A stretch of 43,656 bases of DNA from Pseudomonadota bacterium (GTDB taxonomy: Bacteria > Pseudomonadota > Gammaproteobacteria > Steroidobacterales > Steroidobacteraceae). Every line of letters starts with the position of its first letter. Within the stretch, counting starts at the first letter, position 1. The notes beneath the pieces are model-generated. The model searched no databases. It saw nothing but the letters and a program-made list of their open reading frames with translations, and was not told the DNA's origin. The stretch spans positions 1 to 43,656 of the forward strand of contig JAEYXD010000030.1 in the NCBI GenBank assembly GCA_023428645.1, given 5' to 3'. Shown here piece by piece: positions 1-8,044 of this stretch. The position numbers and the translations under genes are program-made.

Positions 1-469
1 ACATAAACCAACCGCCATCGGGCGCGACGTCGAAGAAGATCGTGCCGAAGAACACGAGACCACCAACGAAGTACGCCCAGAAGGCATAGGCAGATAGTCG
101 CGGAAACGGCAGATCGCGCGCGCCCTGCATGGCCGGCAGCAGCAGGATGCCGATCGCCTCGACGACCGGCACGGCGAACAGGAACATCATCACCGAGCCG
201 TGCATCGTGAACAGCTGGTTGTAGAAGTCGTGCGTGACGAGATCGTTCTCCGGCGTCGCGAGCTGCAAGCGCATGATGAGCGCGAGAATGCCGCCAAGAA
301 TCATGAACAGCAGCGCCGCGCCGATGTACCACAGGCCGACCGCGGTGTTGTTGACCTGCGTGAGCAGCGCGATGCCGCGCGGGCGCACCCACACTTTGCG
401 CAGTCGTTCGAGTTCGCCCGCGGGGCGCGGTAGCGGATTGGGCAACGGAGGTGGCTCGACGACGCTCAT
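1..469 (-). CDS. ctaD: Cytochrome c oxidase subunit I, N-terminal part (cut by window start)
   Basis: Catalytic haem-copper subunit of an aa3-type terminal oxidase in the inner membrane. Only the first 156 residues are inside the window. A hydrophilic N-terminal tail of about 40 residues is followed by a membrane segment (about 45-67) and then by NQLFTMHGSVMMF, the conserved helix carrying the low-spin haem a ligand (His90), and a further segment around 127-146. The ATG at 469-467 lies 24 bases after the coxB stop, so it is the last visible gene of the minus-strand oxidase operon. Whether it is fused to subunit III cannot be judged because the gene runs off the edge. The family assignment is seen directly; the aa3/caa3 type follows from CoxB next door. 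Confidence 0.93.
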   Translation of the reverse strand, partial: MSVVEPPPLPNPLPRPAGELERLRKVWVRPRGIALLTQVNNTAVGLWYIGAALLFMILGGILALIMRLQLATPENDLVTHDFYNQLFTMHGSVMMFLFAVPVVEAIGILLLPAMQGARDLPFPRLSAYAFWAYFVGGLVFFGTIFFDVAPDGGWFM

Positions 470-492
470 GTCAGCCGAAGGCGCCCCGTCAA

Positions 493-1494
493 TCACTCGA
501 GACTCCCGAGCCACGCCGACAACGCACGCAGCTCCACGCCCGTGAAAAGCGGTTCCGACGGCATCTGGCTGCCGGGCTTGATGTCCTGCGCACCGGCGAC
601 CCACCCGGCCATCGTGCCGATGTGATTGCTCAACACCCCGGCCGCAAGCGAGCGCCGACCGCCGACATGCGTCAGATCCGGACCCTGCGTGCCGGTCGCG
701 GGCGTGCCGCGAATCGTGTGGCACGTATGGCAATCGCCCTCGAAGAAGGCGTCGTAGCCGAGTTTCAGGAACTGCTCGCTCGGAGGCTGCACGGGCGTGC
801 GCTGCCGATCGAGCCACGCCGCGAAGGCGCCCGGCGGCTCCGCGACGACGAACAACGCCATCAACGCATGTTGCCCGCCGCAATACTCCGCGCACTGCGC
901 CCGATACGTGCCCGCCTCGCTCGTCTGGATGCGCAGGCGGGTCGTGCGGCCCGGCAGCATGTCGACCTTGCCGGCGAGCGACGGCGCCCAGAAACTGTGG
1001 ATCACGTCCGTCGAGGACAGCACGAGCTCGACCGGACGACCGAGCGGAATGTGGATCTCGTTCGCGAGCACGATGCGCTCGGCGGTGCCGGGCTGTTCGT
1101 ACCGCACCTCCCACCACCATTGCTTGCCGACGACCTCGATGCGCAGCGGCTGCGACGGCAATGACTGCGGGCCGGCGCTCGCGACCCCGAAGCATTCGAG
1201 AAACAGGCTCAGTGCATTGGCGGTGCCGATCGCCGCCAGCCCATTGCCAACAGCGAGCGAATACAGGAGCAACACGGTGAGCGTGACGGACGGAAACACC
1301 AGGCCGCCGCCGATGATCCACGTGCGCGCGTCGATGCGCCGCGACCTGCCGAACACGCCGTAGATCGCGAGCGCGATGACGATGATGAAGATGAGCGTCG
1401 CGCCAACGTACAGCACCCGCGCGAGCTCGTCGATCAGGGCCGCGCCGCTGTCGGCGGCGGGATGCAGCGCGGATTGAGCGGTGCTCGGTCTCAT
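493..1494 (-). CDS. ctaC: Cytochrome c oxidase subunit II with C-terminal cytochrome c domain (caa3 type)
   Basis: Takes electrons from cytochrome c into the CuA centre of the oxidase. The 333 residues show two membrane segments (about 25-47 and 58-82), the aromatic WWWEV stretch (126-130), and a complete CuA site: His166, then CAEYCGGQHALM giving Cys201, Glu203, Cys205, His209 and Met212. A fused class I cytochrome c domain follows, with haem motif CHTCH at 255-259 and candidate sixth ligand Met311. The fusion marks the caa3 subtype. No lipobox or long signal peptide precedes the first membrane segment. Its ATG abuts the TGA of the upstream cytochrome c lipoprotein gene, so translation is probably coupled. 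Confidence 0.95.
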   Translation of the reverse strand: MRPSTAQSALHPAADSGAALIDELARVLYVGATLIFIIVIALAIYGVFGRSRRIDARTWIIGGGLVFPSVTLTVLLLYSLAVGNGLAAIGTANALSLFLECFGVASAGPQSLPSQPLRIEVVGKQWWWEVRYEQPGTAERIVLANEIHIPLGRPVELVLSSTDVIHSFWAPSLAGKVDMLPGRTTRLRIQTSEAGTYRAQCAEYCGGQHALMALFVVAEPPGAFAAWLDRQRTPVQPPSEQFLKLGYDAFFEGDCHTCHTIRGTPATGTQGPDLTHVGGRRSLAAGVLSNHIGTMAGWVAGAQDIKPGSQMPSEPLFTGVELRALSAWLGSLE

Positions 1495-1884
1495 TCAATC
1501 GAGCTCGTAGAGATACGCCGCGATGTCGCGCGCGTCTTGATCGGTCATGCGCACGGCCGGCATCGCGGTGAGCGGCGCCATGGCCGGCGGGTCGAGCATG
1601 AAGCGCACGAGCGTTTCCGGCTCGTTCGGAAACTTGCCGGCGACGTATGAGCGCTGCGCATATGCCGCGAGCGCCGGCCCGACGCGGCCGACCGCGCCTG
1701 GAATTCCCGGGATGACATGACACGCACCGCATTCGAGCTGCGCAAGCCGCGTCGCGCCGCGCCGTGCATCGCCCGAGTGAACGTGCAGGCCGGGCTCTGG
1801 CATACGCGTGCACGCGAGCAGCAGCGCAGGGAACGTCGCCGCCACGCACATGCGCAGGTTCGCTCGCGGCTGCGTCTCACTCAT
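1495..1884 (-). CDS. Mono-haem cytochrome c lipoprotein
   Basis: Small 129-residue cytochrome c, probably anchored in the membrane facing the periplasm. The N-terminus has a hydrophobic stretch ending LLLAC, a lipobox with Cys25 as the lipidated residue. The single haem motif is CGACH (52-56) and the likely axial methionine is Met108 in AMPAV. The stretch YVAGKFPNEPETLVRFMLDPP resembles one in the second haem domain of the neighbouring di-haem protein, so the two are paralogous. The start overlaps the end of the upstream gene by 8 bases and the stop touches the coxB start. Inference: it passes electrons to the CoxB cytochrome domain or CuA. Confidence 0.88.
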   Translation of the reverse strand: MSETQPRANLRMCVAATFPALLLACTRMPEPGLHVHSGDARRGATRLAQLECGACHVIPGIPGAVGRVGPALAAYAQRSYVAGKFPNEPETLVRFMLDPPAMAPLTAMPAVRMTDQDARDIAAYLYELD

Positions 1885-2731
1885 GCTGCAACAGGTAGCG
1901 CGTCATCGTGCGCGCATGGGGCTCGGTCACGTCGAGATCCGGCATCAAGGTGTGCGGACTCACTTCCTGCGGATCCATGATCCAGCGCACCAGGTTCTCG
2001 GGCGTGTTCGGCAGCACGCCGGCGATGTACTTGCGCCTGTGGAACTGCTCGAGCGGCGGGCCGACATGCGTCTTCGGGCCGACCATGTCCTCGATGGTGT
2101 GGCAGCTGTCGCACGCGTATTGGCGCAGCGTGATCCGCGCTTCCTCGATCGAATATGGACGCTCACCGTCCGCCGGCGGGCACACCGCGACCTCGTTCGA
2201 CATCGCCAGGCGCTCGTAACCGGCGCGCGTCTGCAATGGCACCGCCTTCAAGAACGCGACGGTCGACCAGAGCGCGTCCGTCGACATGCGGTATTCCCAC
2301 GCGGGCATGCCTGACATGCGGATGCCCTTCTGCACGACGAAGAACAGCTCCGCGGCCGACCACTCGCGCGCCGATTGCGACAGACTGCTCGGCGAAGGCA
2401 GCTGCCCGCGCCCCAGCGGTCCGGGCGCGACGCCAGGCGCGCCATGACATTGCAGACAATGCTGGCGATAGCACGCAAGCCCGATCTCGAGGTTCGCGGT
2501 GCGCTCGAGATCCGGCACTGCAATGTCCCGCGCCTCCTCGGCGACGGCGAAGCGCAGGCCCAGCTCGAGAATCCGATAGGTGATCCAGAAGTGCTGTTTC
2601 GTGGCGCTCGTGCTGTATGCGCCAGACAGCAGGACGATGCTGCCCGCGATCGCGCCGATCAGAAGGAGCGCGACCGCGCCGAGGCCAATGAAGAGCGCCT
2701 TGTACCGATGCGCGACGCCAGTTCGCGGCAC
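1877..2731 (-). CDS. Membrane-anchored di-haem cytochrome c
   Basis: A 284-residue protein with one N-terminal membrane segment (about 12-37) and two cytochrome c domains exported to the periplasm. Haem motifs are CLQCH (92-96) and CDSCH (207-211), with likely axial methionines Met142 (GMPAW) and Met263 (LMPD). I use the GTG at 2731 because it is preceded by GAGGAAG at 5 bases, while the ATG two bases upstream (2733) is in another frame. The GTG follows the SDR stop by one base, so translation is coupled. With the other operon members this gives four c-type haems beside the oxidase. Function as an electron donor chain is inferred. Confidence 0.88.
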   Translation of the reverse strand: MPRTGVAHRYKALFIGLGAVALLLIGAIAGSIVLLSGAYSTSATKQHFWITYRILELGLRFAVAEEARDIAVPDLERTANLEIGLACYRQHCLQCHGAPGVAPGPLGRGQLPSPSSLSQSAREWSAAELFFVVQKGIRMSGMPAWEYRMSTDALWSTVAFLKAVPLQTRAGYERLAMSNEVAVCPPADGERPYSIEEARITLRQYACDSCHTIEDMVGPKTHVGPPLEQFHRRKYIAGVLPNTPENLVRWIMDPQEVSPHTLMPDLDVTEPHARTMTRYLLQHE

Positions 2732-2732
2732 A

Positions 2733-3731
2733 TCACTTCCTCAGCGCGAGCGCCGCGACCCCGGCGCCGACACATGCCGCGGCGACGCTCGCGAGGAGAC
2801 CGCGATGCGTCGTGATCCACCACTGCAAGCTGTCGGGGCGCGCCTCGCGGTCGAAGCGGCCGTGCGCGCCGGGATTCGTATCGCAGGGCGCATAGAGATT
2901 CGCGCACGCCTCCGGCGGCACCGGCTCCGGTGTGATCTGACCGTCGTAGCCCGTCCGGGCGAGAATGCGATCGAGCACGCCAGGCATGATCTTGTTGCCG
3001 ACGACGGCCTTCACCGCGGGCCAGCCGACAAACACTTCACGGCGTCGATGCCGTGACGCCCAGACGATGGCATGCGCGGCCAGCTCGGGCTGAAAGATCG
3101 GCGGCACGGGCATCGGACGCCTGCCGATGAGATTCAACGCCCAGTCGAACTGCGGCGTGTTGAAGGCGGACAGATGCACGCTCGTGACGTGGACGTTGCT
3201 GCGGTCGTGCAGGAGCTCACAGCGTAAGGAGTCCGTGAAGCCGCGCAGCGCGTGCTTCGCCGCGCAGTACGGCGCCTGCAAGGGAATCGCTCGATACGCG
3301 AGCGCCGAGCCGACCTGCACGATCACGCCGCGATCGCGCGGACGCATGCGCTTGAGCGCGGCAAGCGTGCCGTGCACCGCGCCGAGATACGTCACCTCGG
3401 TCGCGCGCTTGATCTGTGCGCCAGTGAGCGCCGCGATCGGTCCGAAAATCGTCGCCATCGCGTTGTTGACCCACACATCGATGCGGCCCCACCGCGCCTC
3501 GACGGCCGCGGCGGCCGCCTCGACTTGCGCTTCATCGGCGACGTCCGTTGGGATCGCGAGCGCCTCGGCGCCCGCGTGCTCCACTTCTCGCCGCACACCG
3601 TCGAGCCCGCGCTCGCCGCGCGCGAGCAAGGCGATCCGCGCACCGGGCCGCGCGAATGCGCGCGCCGTCGCTCGGCCGATGCCACCCGACGCGCCGGTGA
3701 TGACGATCGTTTCGTTGCTGGGGGACTCCAT
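2733..3731 (-). CDS. SDR-family NAD(P)-dependent oxidoreductase with C-terminal membrane anchor
   Basis: A classical short-chain dehydrogenase fold: cofactor motif TGASGGIG (12-19), VNNA (88-91), catalytic Ser142, Tyr155 and Lys159 (YCAAK). At 332 residues it is longer than the usual 250. The extra C-terminal part ends in a hydrophobic segment (about 310-330), so the enzyme is probably tail-anchored. The ATG at 3731 is preferred over the upstream ATG at 3854 because AGAGGAAG lies 9 bases before it and the Rossmann motif begins 11 residues later. It is the first gene of the oxidase operon and its TGA overlaps the start region of the di-haem cytochrome gene. The substrate is unknown. Confidence 0.88.
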   Translation of the reverse strand: MESPSNETIVITGASGGIGRATARAFARPGARIALLARGERGLDGVRREVEHAGAEALAIPTDVADEAQVEAAAAAVEARWGRIDVWVNNAMATIFGPIAALTGAQIKRATEVTYLGAVHGTLAALKRMRPRDRGVIVQVGSALAYRAIPLQAPYCAAKHALRGFTDSLRCELLHDRSNVHVTSVHLSAFNTPQFDWALNLIGRRPMPVPPIFQPELAAHAIVWASRHRRREVFVGWPAVKAVVGNKIMPGVLDRILARTGYDGQITPEPVPPEACANLYAPCDTNPGAHGRFDREARPDSLQWWITTHRGLLASVAAACVGAGVAALALRK

Positions 3732-3930
3732 CGCGCACCGCTTCCTCTTGCCGCTGCAAACGGCACGCGCGCATGACAGGAAAAGTTCCACGATCGGCAT
3801 GAATGCCGGTGCGCTTCGGCGTGGGAATGTCACGGTCGGCGGCGAGTCGGGCACGAATCGTCAATTGCGTGCCCCAAGCAAGTGTAAGAGACTTTCCGGA
3901 TCGCTCCCTCCCGGCAGTCGCACGTAGCCC

Positions 3931-4305
3931 ATGCAGTCCGCGAACGTACTCATCGTCGATGACAACGAGGACTCGCGCGAAATTCTGGCCCTGATTCTCG
4001 GCATGCACGGGTTCGAGAGCGTGCAGGCACGCGACGGCCTGGAGGCGGTGGAGCTCGCGCGAGCGCACCGGCCGGCCGTGATCGTCACGGACATCTTCAT
4101 GCCGCACCTCGACGGCATCGATCTCACGCGCCGCCTGCGCGAGGATGCCGAGCTGGCGCATATTCCAGTCATCGCGCAGACGGCGTACATCACCGCGATC
4201 GACACGCATCGCGAGTTGTTCGCGGCGGTGCTCGAAAAGCCGTGTCAGCCCTCCGAGCTGCTCGCGACCCTGAACGAGCTGGGAATCCGTCCGCAGGCTG
4301 ATTGA
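3931..4305 (+). CDS. Stand-alone response regulator receiver domain (CheY-like)
   Basis: A 124-residue protein that is essentially one receiver domain with no output domain. The acidic pocket is Asp10/Asp11, the phospho-acceptor is Asp54 (VTDIFMP), the switch Thr is Thr84 (AQTAY) and the invariant lysine is Lys103 (EKP). All key residues are present, so it should accept phosphate from a histidine kinase, but no kinase lies in the window. It is divergent from the oxidase operon across about 200 bases and convergent with the ABC permease gene. No clear Shine-Dalgarno precedes the ATG. The partner kinase and output are unknown. Confidence 0.9.
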   Translation: MQSANVLIVDDNEDSREILALILGMHGFESVQARDGLEAVELARAHRPAVIVTDIFMPHLDGIDLTRRLREDAELAHIPVIAQTAYITAIDTHRELFAAVLEKPCQPSELLATLNELGIRPQAD

Positions 4306-4327
4306 GGCCCCGTTCGACCGCGCGAGG

Positions 4328-5497
4328 TCACGCCGAGATCGCCAGCCGCTCCTGGTGATATAGCCGCGCCGCCAGCACCCATAGCGCCAACCCGAGCCCG
4401 AAGCTCGCGCTCAGGTACACGACCCACTCCGGAAGCGTCACCGTTTCACCGCGCAGGAGCCGCAGAATGAGCTGATTCTGGGCGAGAAACGGCACCATGA
4501 ACTGCCATAGCTGATTCTTGATCGGATTCACGAGGAGCAGCACGGTCGGAACGATCGGCAGCAGCATCAGCACACTCATGTAGCTTTGCGCCTCCTTCAC
4601 CGATTTCACGCTCGCCGCGATCAGCGTCAGCAGCGTCGTGCCGATCAGCACCATCGGCAGCAGCACGACGAGCAATTTCAGGAGCAGCGGCCAGGACAGC
4701 TCGACGAGCCGCATCGGACCGGGCGCGATCGTCAGGCTGATCTTGAATGCCGCCAGGATCAGCAACAGGCTCAACATGCCGAAGCAGATCGCGGCCAGGA
4801 TCTTGCCGCTCATGATGGACGCGCGCGCCGCGGGCGTCGCGAGCAGCGGCTCGAGCGATTGACGCTCGCGCTCACCGGCGGTGACGTCGATCACGAGATA
4901 CGCGCCGCCCAGAAAGCTGCTCAGGATGAGCAGGTAGGGCAGGAACGCGAGCAGCATGCCGCGCTTCGATTCAGGGGTCGCGACGTCGCGCTGCGCGACC
5001 CGCACCGGCTGCAGCGCCTGCGGATTCACGCCGCGGTCGATGCTGCGAAGTACGCCCAAGGTGCGGTTGTACTGTTCGACCGCGGCGCGCACGCGCGCGA
5101 TCGGGATCTGCGAGTCGGACCGCGAGCTGTCGTAGATCAGCTCGACCTGCGCGCTGCGGCTGTTGCGCCATTGCTCGCCGAAATCCGGCGCGATGCGCAG
5201 CACGGCATCGTATTTCTGGGCGCGCACGTCGGCGTCCGGGTCCGCGGGGGCCGGCTGCGCATCGATGTTGTGGCCGCGCAGATAGCGAATCAGGTTCGGC
5301 GCATGCTCCGCGCCGATCACGGGCAGCGCCAATGTGCTCTCGAGCTGTGTTCGCGCCTTGCGCTCGGCCATGGAGCCGGCGCCGAGGATCAACGCCGGCA
5401 CCAGGAGCGGCATCAACAGCAGGCCGAGCAGCACGGTGCGGCGATCGCGAAACAGGTCGACGAGCTCCTTGCGCGCGACGATGACGACGGTTCTCAT
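4328..5497 (-). CDS. ABC-2 type transporter permease (NatB-like)
   Basis: Membrane subunit of a probable export ABC transporter. The 389 residues begin with a cytoplasmic stretch and a first membrane helix, then a large soluble loop of about 150 residues, then five or six helices clustered in the C-terminal half. This one-helix, big-loop, helix-cluster layout is typical of the NatB/ABC-2 family. The ATG at 5497 overlaps the TGA of the ATPase gene (ATGA), so the two are coupled; the longer reading frame upstream of it is ignored. The substrate is not shown by the sequence. NatAB of Bacillus exports Na+, but many relatives have other or unknown cargo. Confidence 0.88.
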   Translation of the reverse strand: MRTVVIVARKELVDLFRDRRTVLLGLLLMPLLVPALILGAGSMAERKARTQLESTLALPVIGAEHAPNLIRYLRGHNIDAQPAPADPDADVRAQKYDAVLRIAPDFGEQWRNSRSAQVELIYDSSRSDSQIPIARVRAAVEQYNRTLGVLRSIDRGVNPQALQPVRVAQRDVATPESKRGMLLAFLPYLLILSSFLGGAYLVIDVTAGERERQSLEPLLATPAARASIMSGKILAAICFGMLSLLLILAAFKISLTIAPGPMRLVELSWPLLLKLLVVLLPMVLIGTTLLTLIAASVKSVKEAQSYMSVLMLLPIVPTVLLLVNPIKNQLWQFMVPFLAQNQLILRLLRGETVTLPEWVVYLSASFGLGLALWVLAARLYHQERLAISA

Positions 5498-6231
5498 GCG
5501 ACGCTCGCCTCGCCGGTGAGCCGCACGAAGGCGTTCTCGAGATCGTGCTCGCCCGTGATGGCGCGCAGCTCGTCCGGCGTGCCGATCGCCTTCACCTCGC
5601 CGGCCGCGATCACGACGATACGATCGCACAGCGCGGCGACCTCTTGCATGATGTGGCTGGAAAAGATCACGCAGCGGCCTTCGTCCCGCAGCCCCTGCAG
5701 GAACGCGCGCAAGCCGCGGGTCGTCATCACATCGAGGCCGTTCGTCGGCTCGTCGAGAATCACGTTCATCGGATCGTGCACGAGCGCGCGGGCGATCGCC
5801 GTCTTCGTGCGTTGACCTTGCGAGAAGCCTTCGGTGCGTCGGTCGAGAAAGTCGATGCCGAGCGCCTGCGCAAGCCGCGCGACGCGCTGCGCGATCGTTG
5901 CGTCATCGAGCCCGTGCAGCCGACCGAAGTACTCGATGTTCTCGCGCGCCGTGAGCCGCTTATAAACGCTGCGCGCATCCGGCAGCACACCCAAACGCTG
6001 GCGCACCGCCGCCGCTTCGGTGCGCGCGTCGAGACCGTCGACGCGCACGGCGCCCTGATCCGGCGACATCAATGTGTACAGCATGCGCAACGTCGTCGTC
6101 TTGCCTGCGGCGTTCGGGCCTAGCAGGCCGGTGATCTCGCCATCGCGGGCCTGGAACGATACGCCCCGCACGGCGTGAACCGGGCCGCTCTTCGCGTGAA
6201 ACGTCTTGTGAAGATTCTCGACTTCGATCAT
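5494..6231 (-). CDS. ABC transporter ATP-binding protein (NatA-like)
   Basis: ATPase partner of the adjacent permease, 245 residues. Walker A is GPNAAGKT (38-45), the signature is a divergent FSQGQ (136-140) where LSGGQ is usual, Walker B is VILDE (157-161) and the switch His is His193 (SSH). The usual Q-loop glutamine is not visible: the corresponding stretch reads GVLPDARSVYKRLT. This divergence is consistent with the NatA subgroup as I remember it. It follows the hydrolase gene by one base and overlaps the permease gene by 4 bases, so the three form one transcription and translation unit. Confidence 0.93.
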   Translation of the reverse strand: MIEVENLHKTFHAKSGPVHAVRGVSFQARDGEITGLLGPNAAGKTTTLRMLYTLMSPDQGAVRVDGLDARTEAAAVRQRLGVLPDARSVYKRLTARENIEYFGRLHGLDDATIAQRVARLAQALGIDFLDRRTEGFSQGQRTKTAIARALVHDPMNVILDEPTNGLDVMTTRGLRAFLQGLRDEGRCVIFSSHIMQEVAALCDRIVVIAAGEVKAIGTPDELRAITGEHDLENAFVRLTGEASVA

Positions 6232-6232
6232 G

Positions 6233-7735
6233 TCACGGCTCCCATCCGTAACGGCCGGCGAACGGCGGCGTCGCGCTCAAGCGCTCGAGACACGACGCAT
6301 CGAGCGCCTGCGCGTCGGCGTTCTCGACGAATTGCGCGAACAGCTTCGGCATGCAGCCGGTGCCCAGGACACCGTGCCCTTGACCTGGCAGCACGATGTG
6401 CCGGCCGTTCGGCAGCGCTTGCACCGCCTCATCACCGTAACGCGGCGGCGTCACTGGATCGAGCTCGCCGCTGATCGCGAGCACCGGCACATCGCCCGTC
6501 AACGGCTCGCGAAAGTCCTCCGCGCGCCGACCCTTCGGCCAGACTTCGCATTGCGCACGCGCGAAGTTCACGAACTCGACGCCCATGACGGTGTCCGCAT
6601 CGAGCGGATTCGAGGCGAGCTCGTCATCCTCGGTGCAAAGCACCGCAAGCTGCATGCCGTGCATGATGGATTCCGACACATTGCCGTACAGCGAGCGCGC
6701 TTGTGCCAGCAGGCTCTCGTAGTGCCCTTCGGACGCATCGTGCAGGATGAGCGGCAGCATCGACGCCACTTCCGGCTGATAGGAGTACAGGCGCAACAGC
6801 AACGCGAGATGGCCATACGTCGGCCGCTCGCTGCGCCATTCGCCCGTCGCGGCGTCGCGGTAGCGGACAGGCGGCAGATTGCCGGCACGCAGGCGTTCGC
6901 TCAATTCGGCGAGCTTTGCCTCGGGATCGCCGAGCTGCTTCGCGCACGCCGCATCTTCACGGCAGCGCTCGAACTGCAGCTTCAGCGCCGCGTCGAGATT
7001 GCGCGCGTGCTCCTGCCCGAGCACGAGCGAGTTCGGCACGACGGAATCGAGCGTCACGGTGCGCGTATGGTCGGGATAGCGCTTCGCGTACTGCTGCGCG
7101 ACGCGCGTGCCGTAGGAAACTCCCATCAGGTTCAGCTCGTCGATGCCGAGCTTCCGCCGCACGAGATCGAGATCGCGAATGTGATCGCCGGTCGCGTAGA
7201 AGCGCAGATCGGAGCTCTTCGCGAGCTCGTCGCGACAGCGCTCCGCGAAGGCGCGCGCGGCCTCGGGCGCTTGCTCCTCCTCTTCCATCACGGCGCTGCG
7301 GCCCGCGGCGTCCTTGCACATCAGTGGATGCGACTTGCCTGTCCCGCGCGCATCGACGAGCAGCACGTTGCGGCTGCGCCGCGCATCGGCGAAGGCGTTG
7401 TGCATCAATGGATAGGATTCGAGCGCGGACTGGCCCGGGCCGCCGGCGATCATCACGATCGGATCGGGCTCGCTCCGACCTTCGGCCGTGACGAGCGCGA
7501 CCGCGAGCTCGATCTGCCGGCCGTCCGGCGCATCGTGATTCTCGGGAACCGTGACCGTCGAACACCACGCCTCGACCGACGGACCTTGCGGCATCGTCAG
7601 CGAGCAGGAGCGGAAGGCGAGCTCGCCATAGCGCAATTCGCCATCCGGGCCGGCGTGCGGACCTGGCGTGTCCGTCGGCGCGCCGCAAGCAGCGAGCGCG
7701 AGCGACAGCGCCAGCACTCCCTTCGGCTTGAGCAT
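6233..7735 (-). CDS. Lipoprotein alpha/beta hydrolase with TAP-like C-terminal domain
   Basis: A 500-residue hydrolase of the proline-iminopeptidase/tripeptidyl aminopeptidase type. It has a lipobox ending LAAC (Cys17), the oxyanion-hole motif GGPG (98-101), nucleophile Ser207 in GVSYG, acid Asp426 (GELDPVTPP) and His454 (GQGHG), so the triad is complete. The ATG at 7735 is chosen over the one 15 bases upstream because GGAG lies about 6-7 bases before it. It is first in an operon with the NatAB-like exporter, with only one base between its stop and the ATPase ATG. The coupling suggests that hydrolase and transporter act on related compounds, for example peptides. That is inference; the exact substrate is unknown. 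Confidence 0.88.
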   Translation of the reverse strand: MLKPKGVLALSLALAACGAPTDTPGPHAGPDGELRYGELAFRSCSLTMPQGPSVEAWCSTVTVPENHDAPDGRQIELAVALVTAEGRSEPDPIVMIAGGPGQSALESYPLMHNAFADARRSRNVLLVDARGTGKSHPLMCKDAAGRSAVMEEEEQAPEAARAFAERCRDELAKSSDLRFYATGDHIRDLDLVRRKLGIDELNLMGVSYGTRVAQQYAKRYPDHTRTVTLDSVVPNSLVLGQEHARNLDAALKLQFERCREDAACAKQLGDPEAKLAELSERLRAGNLPPVRYRDAATGEWRSERPTYGHLALLLRLYSYQPEVASMLPLILHDASEGHYESLLAQARSLYGNVSESIMHGMQLAVLCTEDDELASNPLDADTVMGVEFVNFARAQCEVWPKGRRAEDFREPLTGDVPVLAISGELDPVTPPRYGDEAVQALPNGRHIVLPGQGHGVLGTGCMPKLFAQFVENADAQALDASCLERLSATPPFAGRYGWEP

Positions 7736-8044
7736 CGATTTCTCCGTCATGGACTTAGCGTGAACGTTCGATTGTCGCCGCTATGCGAGACAAGAGGAAG
7801 CGCGCGAGGAACGCCGTGTAACGCAGTTCCAGAACGCCGGCGGGCAACGGCTCGAACCAATGGCGGCGGTTCTGTGTACAGATGACAACTCGCGCCACTC
7901 GCGAGCGGCGCTGGGGCGACAGGACTTACGTGGAACGCAGCGGCAACTCGTCGATGTAATTGCGTATCGACGCAACCGACGGTGCGTCCAAGAGTTAGGC
8001 ACTGTCGGCGCTCGGGAATGGCGCAGCCCTCGAAGGCAATGACG
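7736..8044. promoter_or_regulatory. Divergent intergenic region with candidate efflux promoter/operator
   Basis: This 309-base gap separates the hydrolase/ABC operon from the RND operon and holds no convincing gene. It contains a perfect inverted repeat TTGCGT-ATCG-ACGCAA at 7960-7975. Just upstream is TGTAAT (7955-7960), five of six matches to a -10 box, with a weak TGGAAC (7931-7936) 18 bases before it. A start near 7967 would fall inside the repeat, the usual place for a repressor operator of an efflux operon. No regulator gene lies next to it, so the binding protein is unknown. The promoter assignment is inference from spacing. Confidence 0.45.

Noticed and set aside
2731..2733. ATG at 2733 as start of the di-haem cytochrome
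   Set aside because: It is in a different frame that stops soon after; the GTG at 2731 opens the correct frame.
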